Shown in pieces: positions 25,052 through 32,716 of a stretch of DNA of 54,217 bases (within the stretch, counting starts at the first letter, position 1; the number at the start of each line of letters is the position of its first letter). The DNA is from Nitrospirota bacterium (GTDB taxonomy: Bacteria > Nitrospirota > Thermodesulfovibrionia > Thermodesulfovibrionales > UBA6898): positions 1 through 54,217 of the forward strand of contig JAJXTV010000024.1 of NCBI GenBank assembly GCA_021783515.1. Direction: 5' to 3'. The translations under genes were made by a program, and so were the position numbers. The notes beneath the pieces were generated by a model. That model saw only the letters and a program-made list of their open reading frames with translations, had not been told where the DNA came from and did not search any database.

Positions 25052-26710
25052 TCACCGCGAAGGCACTGCCCAAAAATATTCATCCTTTTTCCCGCGCTCT
25101 TTCACCAAAGAGAACTCCTGAACATGGCCGTCAAAAACAGACCACCGCTGACTGTATGTCGTCCCCGGCTTGAGCAAACGCAAATCATGGACCAAGTAAT
25201 ATAACTCAGTCGGAATGGACGTTATTACAGTTTTATCCTTGTGGGACTTCCAGATTTCACGCGTTTTCTCGAAAAGATACTCGTCATGTGATAATGGAAG
25301 TGCAAATCTGTTGACCTTATTTGTGATTACGTCCCCGAAATTGACAGTCCGATAATAAAAGAAGCTCTTAAAGGCGTTATTGACATAGATAAAATTGTAA
25401 AAAGACGCCGTTATGATCAAGCAGGTTGCAGCGCCTACGAAAAGCTTGTTGAGATTCAGAGACCTTAAGAGCATCCCGAGAAATAAGAAGAAAAAAATCG
25501 GCCAAAAGGTATTTAACCAATACAGCCCCCATATTTTGTTGTCAACCAAATGCAACGTCAGGTTGGCGAAGAAAGTTACTCCCGACAGTACTATTACACT
25601 TCTCAACAAATTTACTCTGCCGCAGAACACTGCCCTGAAAGCGAACGCTTCAACAACGACCCGCCTTTCTGTGCGATACAATGTCATTGCGCCTTTCACG
25701 ATCACAAACACTATGACCAAGACAATGGATACCCATAACGCCGTGTAATACAGGGAACCCGAAAGGGCAGGATTGACAAGCCCAAAACTGTCTGAAAGAA
25801 AGATTGACAGATTAACCGGCAAATCCCGCAGTATATCGGGATTAAAGATCTTTTCAAGGAGCGCACCGCCCGTGAAAGGTGCAGCGGGGCTGTAACTTTG
25901 CAGGCTCGGCAGCTCAAACCCCGACAGAACCGTTATTGCGGGGAACAGCCGAAAATACGCGGCATAGGTGATGACCGGAAGCGAGAAGAAACAGACGGCC
26001 CTCTTGATATCTCTTAATACCACTTCCGGAAAGAACAGGATAATAGCGGGAAATGACAATAAAGCAGTCTCGTCGAAGAAAAAAGAGACAAGCATAAATG
26101 CGCATAAGCCGCAAAATGCAATAAACTGTTTCCCGGAGGGAAGGGCATGGCCTTCCCCTTTCTCATGCAGGGTTGAAGCCCAATAGAGACAAAAGATGAT
26201 GGCAAAATTGGCAATCGGTTTCGAGGGACGAAAATTGACGGCGACCAGTGAAAGCGTACTCGGATTCCCAAGGTACAACGCAGTAATCATTCCCGCGAGA
26301 TATCGGGGGATGCCAAGGTTACGCAGCAGCTTATAGAACAGCCAGGGCGACAAGATCAGGAGAAAAAGCCATGTAAGGGACAGACTCGGATGAGGCACCA
26401 TAAAATTCCACAGCCAGGCGCAACATTTTGTATCGAGGATTTCGAAGTATGAAGAGAGCGGACGGGTGCAGCGAGGCTCATACTCGAAGACTTTCCAGTT
26501 TAACCCTTTGATAATATCGCGCTGCGACAGGCCGGGTCCGTCCATCAGAATATACTCACGCCAATTAAACTCCTCGGGCTGCGTCCATACGCAGTTATAA
26601 TCAAGAACCAGCAACGCAATTTTCAGGTAAGCAAAGACTAAGACCGCATACATTGCATACCGGGAGTTGTCTCGGGAGGCATTGAACTGATCGCTCACGG
26701 GGGGCTCCAT
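25052..26710 (-). CDS. Large polytopic membrane protein, possible GT-C fold, family not recognised
   Basis: A 552-residue protein with about 11-12 predicted membrane helices and a C-terminal soluble tail of about 100 residues. The first extracytoplasmic loop is long (residues about 40-95) and contains acidic residues (QPEEFNWREYILMDGPG), the place where GT-C enzymes keep their acidic motif. No family signature was recognised. It is visibly richer in A and T than the genes before it, with codons such as AAA, ATA and TTT common, and may have been acquired separately. No ribosome-binding site is seen before the ATG at 26710. It converges on the radical SAM operon. Confidence 0.6.
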   Translation of the reverse strand: MEPPVSDQFNASRDNSRYAMYAVLVFAYLKIALLVLDYNCVWTQPEEFNWREYILMDGPGLSQRDIIKGLNWKVFEYEPRCTRPLSSYFEILDTKCCAWLWNFMVPHPSLSLTWLFLLILSPWLFYKLLRNLGIPRYLAGMITALYLGNPSTLSLVAVNFRPSKPIANFAIIFCLYWASTLHEKGEGHALPSGKQFIAFCGLCAFMLVSFFFDETALLSFPAIILFFPEVVLRDIKRAVCFFSLPVITYAAYFRLFPAITVLSGFELPSLQSYSPAAPFTGGALLEKIFNPDILRDLPVNLSIFLSDSFGLVNPALSGSLYYTALWVSIVLVIVFVIVKGAMTLYRTERRVVVEAFAFRAVFCGRVNLLRSVIVLSGVTFFANLTLHLVDNKIWGLYWLNTFWPIFFFLFLGMLLRSLNLNKLFVGAATCLIITASFYNFIYVNNAFKSFFYYRTVNFGDVITNKVNRFALPLSHDEYLFEKTREIWKSHKDKTVITSIPTELYYLVHDLRLLKPGTTYSQRWSVFDGHVQEFSLVKERGKKDEYFWAVPSR

Positions 26711-26989
26711 GCCAAATTTATGACTGCATATTCACTGTAAGCCCTCCAGTTGCATAAAAACCATATCGAAAAGAGAGCAGATGCGATGAAAGACAGACAT
26801 AGTCGCGGCTCCGCTAAAGAATGAGGCCCTGACCAAACCGCATATCCGGGAAAGCCCCCTGCGTTAATTCTGCGTGTACGTGAATCGGGAACTAATCTTG
26901 CCGATTCCATAGTGTTTTTCAGCATGTCTGCTCTCGCCCGTATGCACTGTTAGGGTAATAAACCGGATAACTACCAAAGGCACTTATAC
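26711..26989. other. Intergenic stretch without recognised features
   Basis: A 279-bp gap between two minus-strand genes. It holds an AT-rich half next to the upstream end of the 26710 gene, where its promoter should lie, but no clear -10/-35 pair, hairpin or coding sequence was found. The open frame at 26695-26925 has no recognisable protein character. Confidence 0.4.
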
Positions 26990-27700
26990 TCAGTACCGTG
27001 ACGCACGGACTTTTTCGAAAACCACCTGCGACATGTAAGCCAGCCCCCATCTGACAATTTGGAGCTTGCGTTGGCCGCCTATGCGCGGAGGCTCAGGACA
27101 GGCTATATCAGCAGTGCGCAGCCGCATCCTGGCGCAACGCACCGACAATATCGGCTCCACCCCGATGCTCGTAAAAAACATTTTCTCATATCGCGCATAG
27201 GGTTCATCCTTGTGAAGCCCGAGCTCGTAGAACAGGTTTTTCTTATATATTCGGAAGATCGTCATTGCGTCCGTATAATTCCCGCGATGCAGCGTATTAA
27301 TCATTCTCGTAAACAGCCAATTTCCAAACCCGGTAATAATATCGTCGTCCTCGCTGGAGGCCTCCCCAAAATACCGGGACCCTATGACCATATCGTATCC
27401 TTCCTGAATTCTTCCAATCAATTGCGGAATATATTCCGGCGGGGAATTTCCATCCGGGCTGAACGTAATGACATAATCGCCACGAATTAACGGCCATGCC
27501 TCCTGATAAGCCCTCCGTAAGCCCGGGGCTCTCTGGACATGCACATCATACCCCATTTCCCGGGCATATTCCACAGTGCCGTCGGTTGAGTTGCCGTCCA
27601 CGATCAGGATCTGATCACACCAATCGCGATTAACCTGCGGCATGATCGCCCTCATCCCTTCAATTTCATTCTTGGTAAGCACCATCAGTGTTGTATTCAT
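26990..27700 (-). CDS. GT2 family glycosyltransferase
   Basis: A 236-residue soluble GT-A enzyme. LMVLTKNEIEGM, IVDGNSTDGT and TFSPDGNSPPEYIPQLI mark the donor site. YDMVIGSRYFGEASSEDDDIITGFGNW is a block common in DPM1-like enzymes without membrane helices. The ATG at 27700 gives the normal N-terminus; the open frame extends 21 codons upstream without homology. A TATAAT box lies 46 bp upstream of this start. It may provide a lipid-linked sugar to the adjacent polytopic proteins, which is inference. Confidence 0.75.
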   Translation of the reverse strand: MNTTLMVLTKNEIEGMRAIMPQVNRDWCDQILIVDGNSTDGTVEYAREMGYDVHVQRAPGLRRAYQEAWPLIRGDYVITFSPDGNSPPEYIPQLIGRIQEGYDMVIGSRYFGEASSEDDDIITGFGNWLFTRMINTLHRGNYTDAMTIFRIYKKNLFYELGLHKDEPYARYEKMFFTSIGVEPILSVRCARMRLRTADIACPEPPRIGGQRKLQIVRWGLAYMSQVVFEKVRASRY

Positions 27701-27746
27701 ATCGCTACAATCGCCGCACAAACTCATATGCAATACGGGACCCATA

Positions 27747-27752
27747 ATTATA
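27747..27752 (-). promoter_or_regulatory. TATAAT -10 box upstream of the GT2 gene
   Basis: Perfect TATAAT on the minus strand. It would give a leader of about 40 bases to the ATG at 27700. An alternative in-frame ATG lies one base after the box, too close to be used. Confidence 0.4.
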
Positions 27753-27811
27753 CCATGCGTCACACCGCAACGTCGCCGGCGCCGCTGATATGATCAAAAC
27801 GGTAAACCAGT

Positions 27812-29551
27812 TCATGGAATTGTAAAGAGACTGCGGTCCCCGTCATCAGCTATCAGCGGGAGCTGCAGCCGCCAATCCGCCGGCGTCAGAATATCGGTCA
27901 CCCCGAACTCCTTGCGGATCGCTCTCCACTCATCCATTGTCCGCCCTTCCCACAGGTCCCGATGGGAAAAGGTGAGCTTCCCCGCATTTCTTTGTTCCCC
28001 CGGCGGAGGTATAAATAAATCAAGGCCGTACACTTTTTTCAGGATCTCATTGAAACGGGGACCGGTTTCCGGAACGTAGGCAAAAAAATCGAGGCCGGAA
28101 TCCATGAGCAGGGGCCGCCCGGTCATCAGCTGAATCAGGGGCATATCCCCTGCGGTAAGAAGCATGCCGGGCCTCCCTGAAGCAATGCCGTAGATCTCCG
28201 GAATCGTCCCCGCATCCCGGGATACCAGCGATGCAGCCGCAGGCAGGACATGGATAACAACAACGACTCCGACCGCCGCCGCAACGGCCCGTTCCCTCCA
28301 TTTCAGCAGGTAGCGGAAGGGGAATGCGGGGATATCCGGCAACGATATCGCCGCAACGAGCAAGACGAAAAATGCAATTCCGATGTAGAGGAACTCAATG
28401 TCAGGAAAGCCGCCCCGTTGCCAAAGAAAGCAGAGTATGAGCACCAGAAAAAAGAGGGCAGTCCTGAGCCGGGGCATTCGGGGAAAATCGGCTGCGAGGA
28501 AACCGAGCGCAACGGGGACCAGGCAAAGATTTGCGAAATTCATGAAACGCCAGGGTATCAGAATTTTCAGAAAGTCAAAGAAAGGCACGAACTCGGCAAA
28601 AAAAGCAATTCCGATGGTCGCAACGACCGAGGCCGTGATGGCCGAAAAAACAATTCTCGCACCCACGGGGGCACGGCGTCCGCGCGACGCCATTATCGCA
28701 ACAGCCGAAGCGAGGAGCCCGGTGAGAAAGCCGCCGTGCCGCCACCCGTCGAAAGAACGGTGATAATCGAAATTTTGAATAAACGCGTCGAGGTATTTCT
28801 TCTTCAGCGCAGGGTCCATGGCCGCCTCCGGCGGGAAAAAATGCAGCTGCCAGACAAGACTCGCCGCCGTCAGAAGCGAACCGGCAATAAAATACCACAG
28901 CATGGATGCCAGTTCCGGCTTTAGTTCCCTTCGGTTTACGAACACCCCAGAGCCGGAGAGAAGAACGCAAAAAGCACCGAGAGAGGGATGAAACGCGGGA
29001 GCGAGTCCGGAAAGGAATGCCCCTGTCCTGTACCGGCCGACACCGAGCACACCTATCACCAGGACCGCATAAGTCAGACCGAAAATGCCGTAGGTATGGG
29101 CAGTTCCGAGAAGACGTATGGGATAGGCGATACTTATTCCCACGAGGTTCAGAAGATGCACAAACAAGGGGGTAAAGAGCGCCACGACTGATTTCCCGCT
29201 TATGGCATATACCAGCAGGAATATCGCCGCAAAGGAGACGGCGCCGACCAGGCCTTCTATCAGCAGGCTGGCCGAAAACTCCGAAACGCCCGCCTTCAGA
29301 AGCACCGCAGCGCCCTGGTTGAAGAGGGTCCATAACTTCACATGGTAAACGTAAAACGGGTTATAAGAGGGATATTTGACGATCCCGGCCAGCACCTGTC
29401 CGCTTTCCACCGGGTCCTGCAGCGCAGGGCGCGCGCCCGCCGCAAGTATCGCGCCGCAAAAAGAAGAAAACAGAACCCCTATGGGCAATCGATGACGCGC
29501 GACAAATGCTACGAAACGGTTCACCAGGAAGTCCTCCGGAAGCCGGCCCAT
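27812..29551 (-). CDS. Large polytopic membrane protein, GT-C-like, family not recognised
   Basis: A 579-residue protein with about 12 membrane helices and a C-terminal soluble domain (residues about 455-579) that includes PADWRLQLPL. The first loop contains ARPALQDPVESGQVLAGIV, with an Asp-Pro and Glu in the position of the GT-C acidic motif. FNEILKKVYGLDLF and FGVTDILTP in the tail resemble the ends of other bacterial membrane glycosyltransferases, but no family is certain. It is divergent from the 29757 gene across a 205-bp region. A role in sugar transfer is inferred from architecture and surroundings. Confidence 0.6.
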   Translation of the reverse strand: MGRLPEDFLVNRFVAFVARHRLPIGVLFSSFCGAILAAGARPALQDPVESGQVLAGIVKYPSYNPFYVYHVKLWTLFNQGAAVLLKAGVSEFSASLLIEGLVGAVSFAAIFLLVYAISGKSVVALFTPLFVHLLNLVGISIAYPIRLLGTAHTYGIFGLTYAVLVIGVLGVGRYRTGAFLSGLAPAFHPSLGAFCVLLSGSGVFVNRRELKPELASMLWYFIAGSLLTAASLVWQLHFFPPEAAMDPALKKKYLDAFIQNFDYHRSFDGWRHGGFLTGLLASAVAIMASRGRRAPVGARIVFSAITASVVATIGIAFFAEFVPFFDFLKILIPWRFMNFANLCLVPVALGFLAADFPRMPRLRTALFFLVLILCFLWQRGGFPDIEFLYIGIAFFVLLVAAISLPDIPAFPFRYLLKWRERAVAAAVGVVVVIHVLPAAASLVSRDAGTIPEIYGIASGRPGMLLTAGDMPLIQLMTGRPLLMDSGLDFFAYVPETGPRFNEILKKVYGLDLFIPPPGEQRNAGKLTFSHRDLWEGRTMDEWRAIRKEFGVTDILTPADWRLQLPLIADDGDRSLFTIP

Positions 29552-29671
29552 GTCCCTGACGCGCTCACCACGCAGCTTCTGTGTTATATGCCCGGCCGGT
29601 ATGCATGTGTGCTCTCCGCAAAATACGTAATTATGTTACCATGCCCGGAATTCAAAACTCCATGCTGCTGC

Positions 29672-29701
29672 TTGACTATGCCCGCAGGCGCATGTTATTT
29701 T
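29672..29701 (+). promoter_or_regulatory. Possible sigma-70 promoter for the 29757 gene
   Basis: TTGACT (29672-29677), an 18-bp spacer and TATTTT (29696-29701), about 55 bp before the TTG start. It is the best -35/-10 pair found in this divergent region, but the -10 is weak. Confidence 0.3.
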
Positions 29702-29756
29702 CCACACATGCCCGGCGGCCGGCTTCAGATGGTATCTCGACTGGAATACTTCTCTC

Positions 29757-31691
29757 TTGAAACTTAGCGTAAAACAATACAGAGCCATTTTGCTTCTTGT
29801 CTCGGCGCTCCTGTTTCTCCTGACGCTCAATTTCTTCGGCCAACCCATCAGCCCGGGGCTTGATGCGTCCTGGAAGTTTGCCCAGAACTATTTTTTTTCG
29901 GAGGGTGTGCGCCCGGGCAAAGACGTGATAGGCACCTATGGCCCCCTTGGTTTTCTCGCTAACCCAATGCCCGTCGGCTCGAATATGGCGATAGCCTTCG
30001 TGTTCGAGCTGCTCCTCAGGCTTTCGCTGGTGCTCGTCTTTGTATACCTGTTTCTTGGGCATTATCCTGAACGGGCGCGGGAAAAAATCATCCCTGCCGT
30101 CGTTCTGCTGGCCCTCATCTTTTCTATCAACCGGGGGGAAAAGACACCCGGGATCGAATTGGTTGCGCTCTCCCTGGGGCTGGTCTTCAGCGCGCACAAG
30201 TGCGAACAAAAGAGAGGCGCTTTTGCGGCCGCCGCTGTCTTCGTTACAGCGCTGGCACTTCTTATAAAGTTCTCCGTCGGAGTTCTGTGCCTGAGTTTTC
30301 TCGGGCTGTACTGCCTGAGGGAAGTCAAGAGGGAAAAGAGATTGCTGCCTCCTGCACTGATAATTGCAGGCGTCCTCTTTCTCTGCGCGGTCTTCTGGCT
30401 TGCGCTCTACGGAGATCTGCGGGGATTGGGGGACTATTTTGCAGGGTCCATGGAGCAGTCCAGGGGATATTCAAGCGCCATGACGTCGCTTAACGCATCA
30501 GATGCGCCGATTTGGACGGTTTTCGGAATAATGACGCTGATACCTCTGTATTATGCGATACGGGGAGACTCTCACTTGGTTTTTCTTTTTCTCCTTTTCT
30601 GCCCGGGGCTTCTTATCGCGTATAAGTATGGGGTGACAAAACAACCGCAATTTCTTTTTGCCTACACATTTCTGACATTCTTCCTGCTTGCGGGGCAGGC
30701 AAAGGGTCTGGCGCGGCAAATTTCCCTCCTGGCGATCACGGCAGTCTTCCTTGTCTTCTTGCAGCTCAACTTCGGCTTCCTCACCGCCGATTCCTTTCGA
30801 TTCGATGCGTCCGAACCGATATTCAAGCCTATTGCTCTGGTCTCGTCCCTGAGACAGCTGTTCGACTTTAGGTGCTATGAACAGGAACTCGTTAAGGAGT
30901 CCGCTTCCCTGCTTCAACCCGCAAAGCTCGGCGAAGAAAGCCTGGCCATGATCGGCGGCAGTCCGGTGGACACCTATCCGTTTGAGATATCGTTTATCCC
31001 GGCAAACAACCTCAACTGGAGGCCCCGTCCGGTCTTTCAGTCCTATTTTACCTATACCCCCTGGCTCGACCGCAGGAATGAGGCTTTCTTCCTGTCGGAT
31101 CGCGCCCCGATATATCTTCTCTGGGATGCCGATCGCGCAGAGAGCCTCTCAAGCATAGATGGAAGATATCTTCTGAACGATGAGCCGCTCGCTATCCTAC
31201 AGATACTCGGCAGATACTCCTATGTCAGAGAAGACCGTCACGCCGCAATCTTTGAACGGCGCGGTAATTCCTATATTCAGAAACCCGTCGTCTTCTCTGC
31301 CTCCGGTCCTGTCGACTGGAACAGGTGGTTCGCCGTCCCGTCCATAAATGGAGGGATCGTCCGCGCCAGGCTGCGGTTCAGCCGGACGCTCCTCGGACGG
31401 CTGAGGAGGACGTTATACAAGGAATCCCCTGTTTTTGTCGAATACCGGTTCGATTCGGGCGAAACGACGCGCTGCCGGCTCGTGCTCGACAATGCGGTTT
31501 CGGGGATATGGGTCAACCCGTTCGTCTTTTCCCTGCTGCGCCCATATTCAGCCGGCAGGGTGGTAGCGATGCGAATTGCCAATCCCGATGCGAAAGAAGG
31601 CGCCTTTGACCCGCAGTTTTCGGTTGACTGGGAATTTGCAGGCTTCGACGGCCCCCCGCCCCCTTACCTCCTTTGCGCCCGCCTGCCGTAA
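29757..31691 (+). CDS. Large polytopic membrane protein, GT-C-like, family not recognised
   Basis: A 644-residue protein with about 12 membrane helices in the first 350 residues and a long soluble C-terminal domain. The first loop has PISPGLDASW, then GKDVIGTYGPLGFL, a pattern of Asp plus YGPLGFL seen in some uncharacterised bacterial membrane proteins. The C-terminal part has a beta-rich segment near 510-630. The start is a TTG with only a GGAA as a possible ribosome-binding site, so its exact N-terminus is uncertain, though the peptide MKLSVKQYRAILLLV fits a first membrane helix. It ends 13 bp from a convergent GT2 gene. Confidence 0.6.
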   Translation: MKLSVKQYRAILLLVSALLFLLTLNFFGQPISPGLDASWKFAQNYFFSEGVRPGKDVIGTYGPLGFLANPMPVGSNMAIAFVFELLLRLSLVLVFVYLFLGHYPERAREKIIPAVVLLALIFSINRGEKTPGIELVALSLGLVFSAHKCEQKRGAFAAAAVFVTALALLIKFSVGVLCLSFLGLYCLREVKREKRLLPPALIIAGVLFLCAVFWLALYGDLRGLGDYFAGSMEQSRGYSSAMTSLNASDAPIWTVFGIMTLIPLYYAIRGDSHLVFLFLLFCPGLLIAYKYGVTKQPQFLFAYTFLTFFLLAGQAKGLARQISLLAITAVFLVFLQLNFGFLTADSFRFDASEPIFKPIALVSSLRQLFDFRCYEQELVKESASLLQPAKLGEESLAMIGGSPVDTYPFEISFIPANNLNWRPRPVFQSYFTYTPWLDRRNEAFFLSDRAPIYLLWDADRAESLSSIDGRYLLNDEPLAILQILGRYSYVREDRHAAIFERRGNSYIQKPVVFSASGPVDWNRWFAVPSINGGIVRARLRFSRTLLGRLRRTLYKESPVFVEYRFDSGETTRCRLVLDNAVSGIWVNPFVFSLLRPYSAGRVVAMRIANPDAKEGAFDPQFSVDWEFAGFDGPPPPYLLCARLP

Positions 31692-31704
31692 CACAATAAA
31701 GCCT

Positions 31705-32655
31705 TCAGAGATTCCGCGTGTCGCTCTCCGTCTTTCTCAGCATGTACTGGACGTCTTCCATCAATCTCCTGTTGACCGCAAGGAGATCGGCCAGGAAGGC
31801 CACCAGCATCGTCTGCCCCCCTATTCCCATCATAATGGAGGCGAGGATCAGCGACTGAACGTGCCCTGCCGAACCCTCCGTGACATAGTAGTAAAGGAAC
31901 CTGAGTCCGACCAGGAAGCCGAGGCCGAAGAACGACAGGCCTACCGACATAAAGAACCGAAACGGCTTATAGACGACGAAAATTCGTATAATCGTCACGA
32001 GCGACTTTCTCAGATAGCTCGGGATGCTCTTTACCAGACGGGAAGGCCTGAGGTCCTCATTGACACGGACCGCGACAGAGGTGACCGCCATGTTCTTCTG
32101 GCCGGCCTGGATGATCGTCTCCAGGGTATAGGTATAATCGTTGAAGACGTTCAGACGGAGGGCGGCCTCCCGGCTGATCGCGCGGAAGCCGCTCGGCGCG
32201 TCCGGCACGTCAGTCCGGCTCGCCAGCCTCACCACACGGCTCCCCATCTTCTGCAGCAGTTTCTTGATGAGAGGGAAATGCCGTATTTCGGCTATCGGTC
32301 TGGCGCCGATGACGAGCTCCGCCTTCCGCTCGAGTATCGGCTTTGTCAGCAGGGGAATATCGGCCGCGCGATACTGATTGTCGGCGTCGGTATTGACGAT
32401 CACGTCCGCCCCGAGCTTCAGGCAGGCGTCGACACCGGCCATGAACGCACGGGCGAGGCCCCGGTTCTTCGCAAAGCGGACGACATGGTCGACCCCGTTC
32501 GCCTTCGCAGCCTCGGCCGTGGCGTCAGTGCTTCCGTCGTCGATGACCAGCCATTCGACCCGGTCAAAGCCCTCCACCGACCTCGGGAGTTCTCTCAGCG
32601 CAACCGCCAGAGTGGCCGCCTCGTTATAGCAGGGTATCTGGATGATGAGCTTCAT
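31705..32655 (-). CDS. GT2 glycosyltransferase with C-terminal membrane helices (DPM1/GtrB-like)
   Basis: A 316-residue enzyme. The GT-A domain shows IQIPCYNEAATL, VIDDGSTDAT, KNRGLARAFMAG, NTDADNQY (DxD) and PDAPSGFRAISREA. Two membrane helices follow at about 238-262 and 270-292. It should place a sugar on polyprenyl phosphate. It is the last gene of the long minus-strand run. Its ATG is eight bases after a TATAAT box with no ribosome-binding site, so it may also be made from its own leaderless message. It is the third predicted lipid-linked-sugar synthase in the window with this general role. Confidence 0.8.
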   Translation of the reverse strand: MKLIIQIPCYNEAATLAVALRELPRSVEGFDRVEWLVIDDGSTDATAEAAKANGVDHVVRFAKNRGLARAFMAGVDACLKLGADVIVNTDADNQYRAADIPLLTKPILERKAELVIGARPIAEIRHFPLIKKLLQKMGSRVVRLASRTDVPDAPSGFRAISREAALRLNVFNDYTYTLETIIQAGQKNMAVTSVAVRVNEDLRPSRLVKSIPSYLRKSLVTIIRIFVVYKPFRFFMSVGLSFFGLGFLVGLRFLYYYVTEGSAGHVQSLILASIMMGIGGQTMLVAFLADLLAVNRRLMEDVQYMLRKTESDTRNL

Positions 32656-32663
32656 ACGGTTGT

Positions 32664-32669
32664 ATTATA
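32664..32669 (-). promoter_or_regulatory. TATAAT -10 box, likely leaderless promoter for the GT2 at 32655
   Basis: Perfect TATAAT on the minus strand, exactly eight bases before the ATG, with no Shine-Dalgarno sequence between. Confidence 0.45.
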
Positions 32670-32716
32670 TAGAGAGCAGCGCATAAATTCGACAGATTGT
32701 TTCGGCCGCCCGCCGT

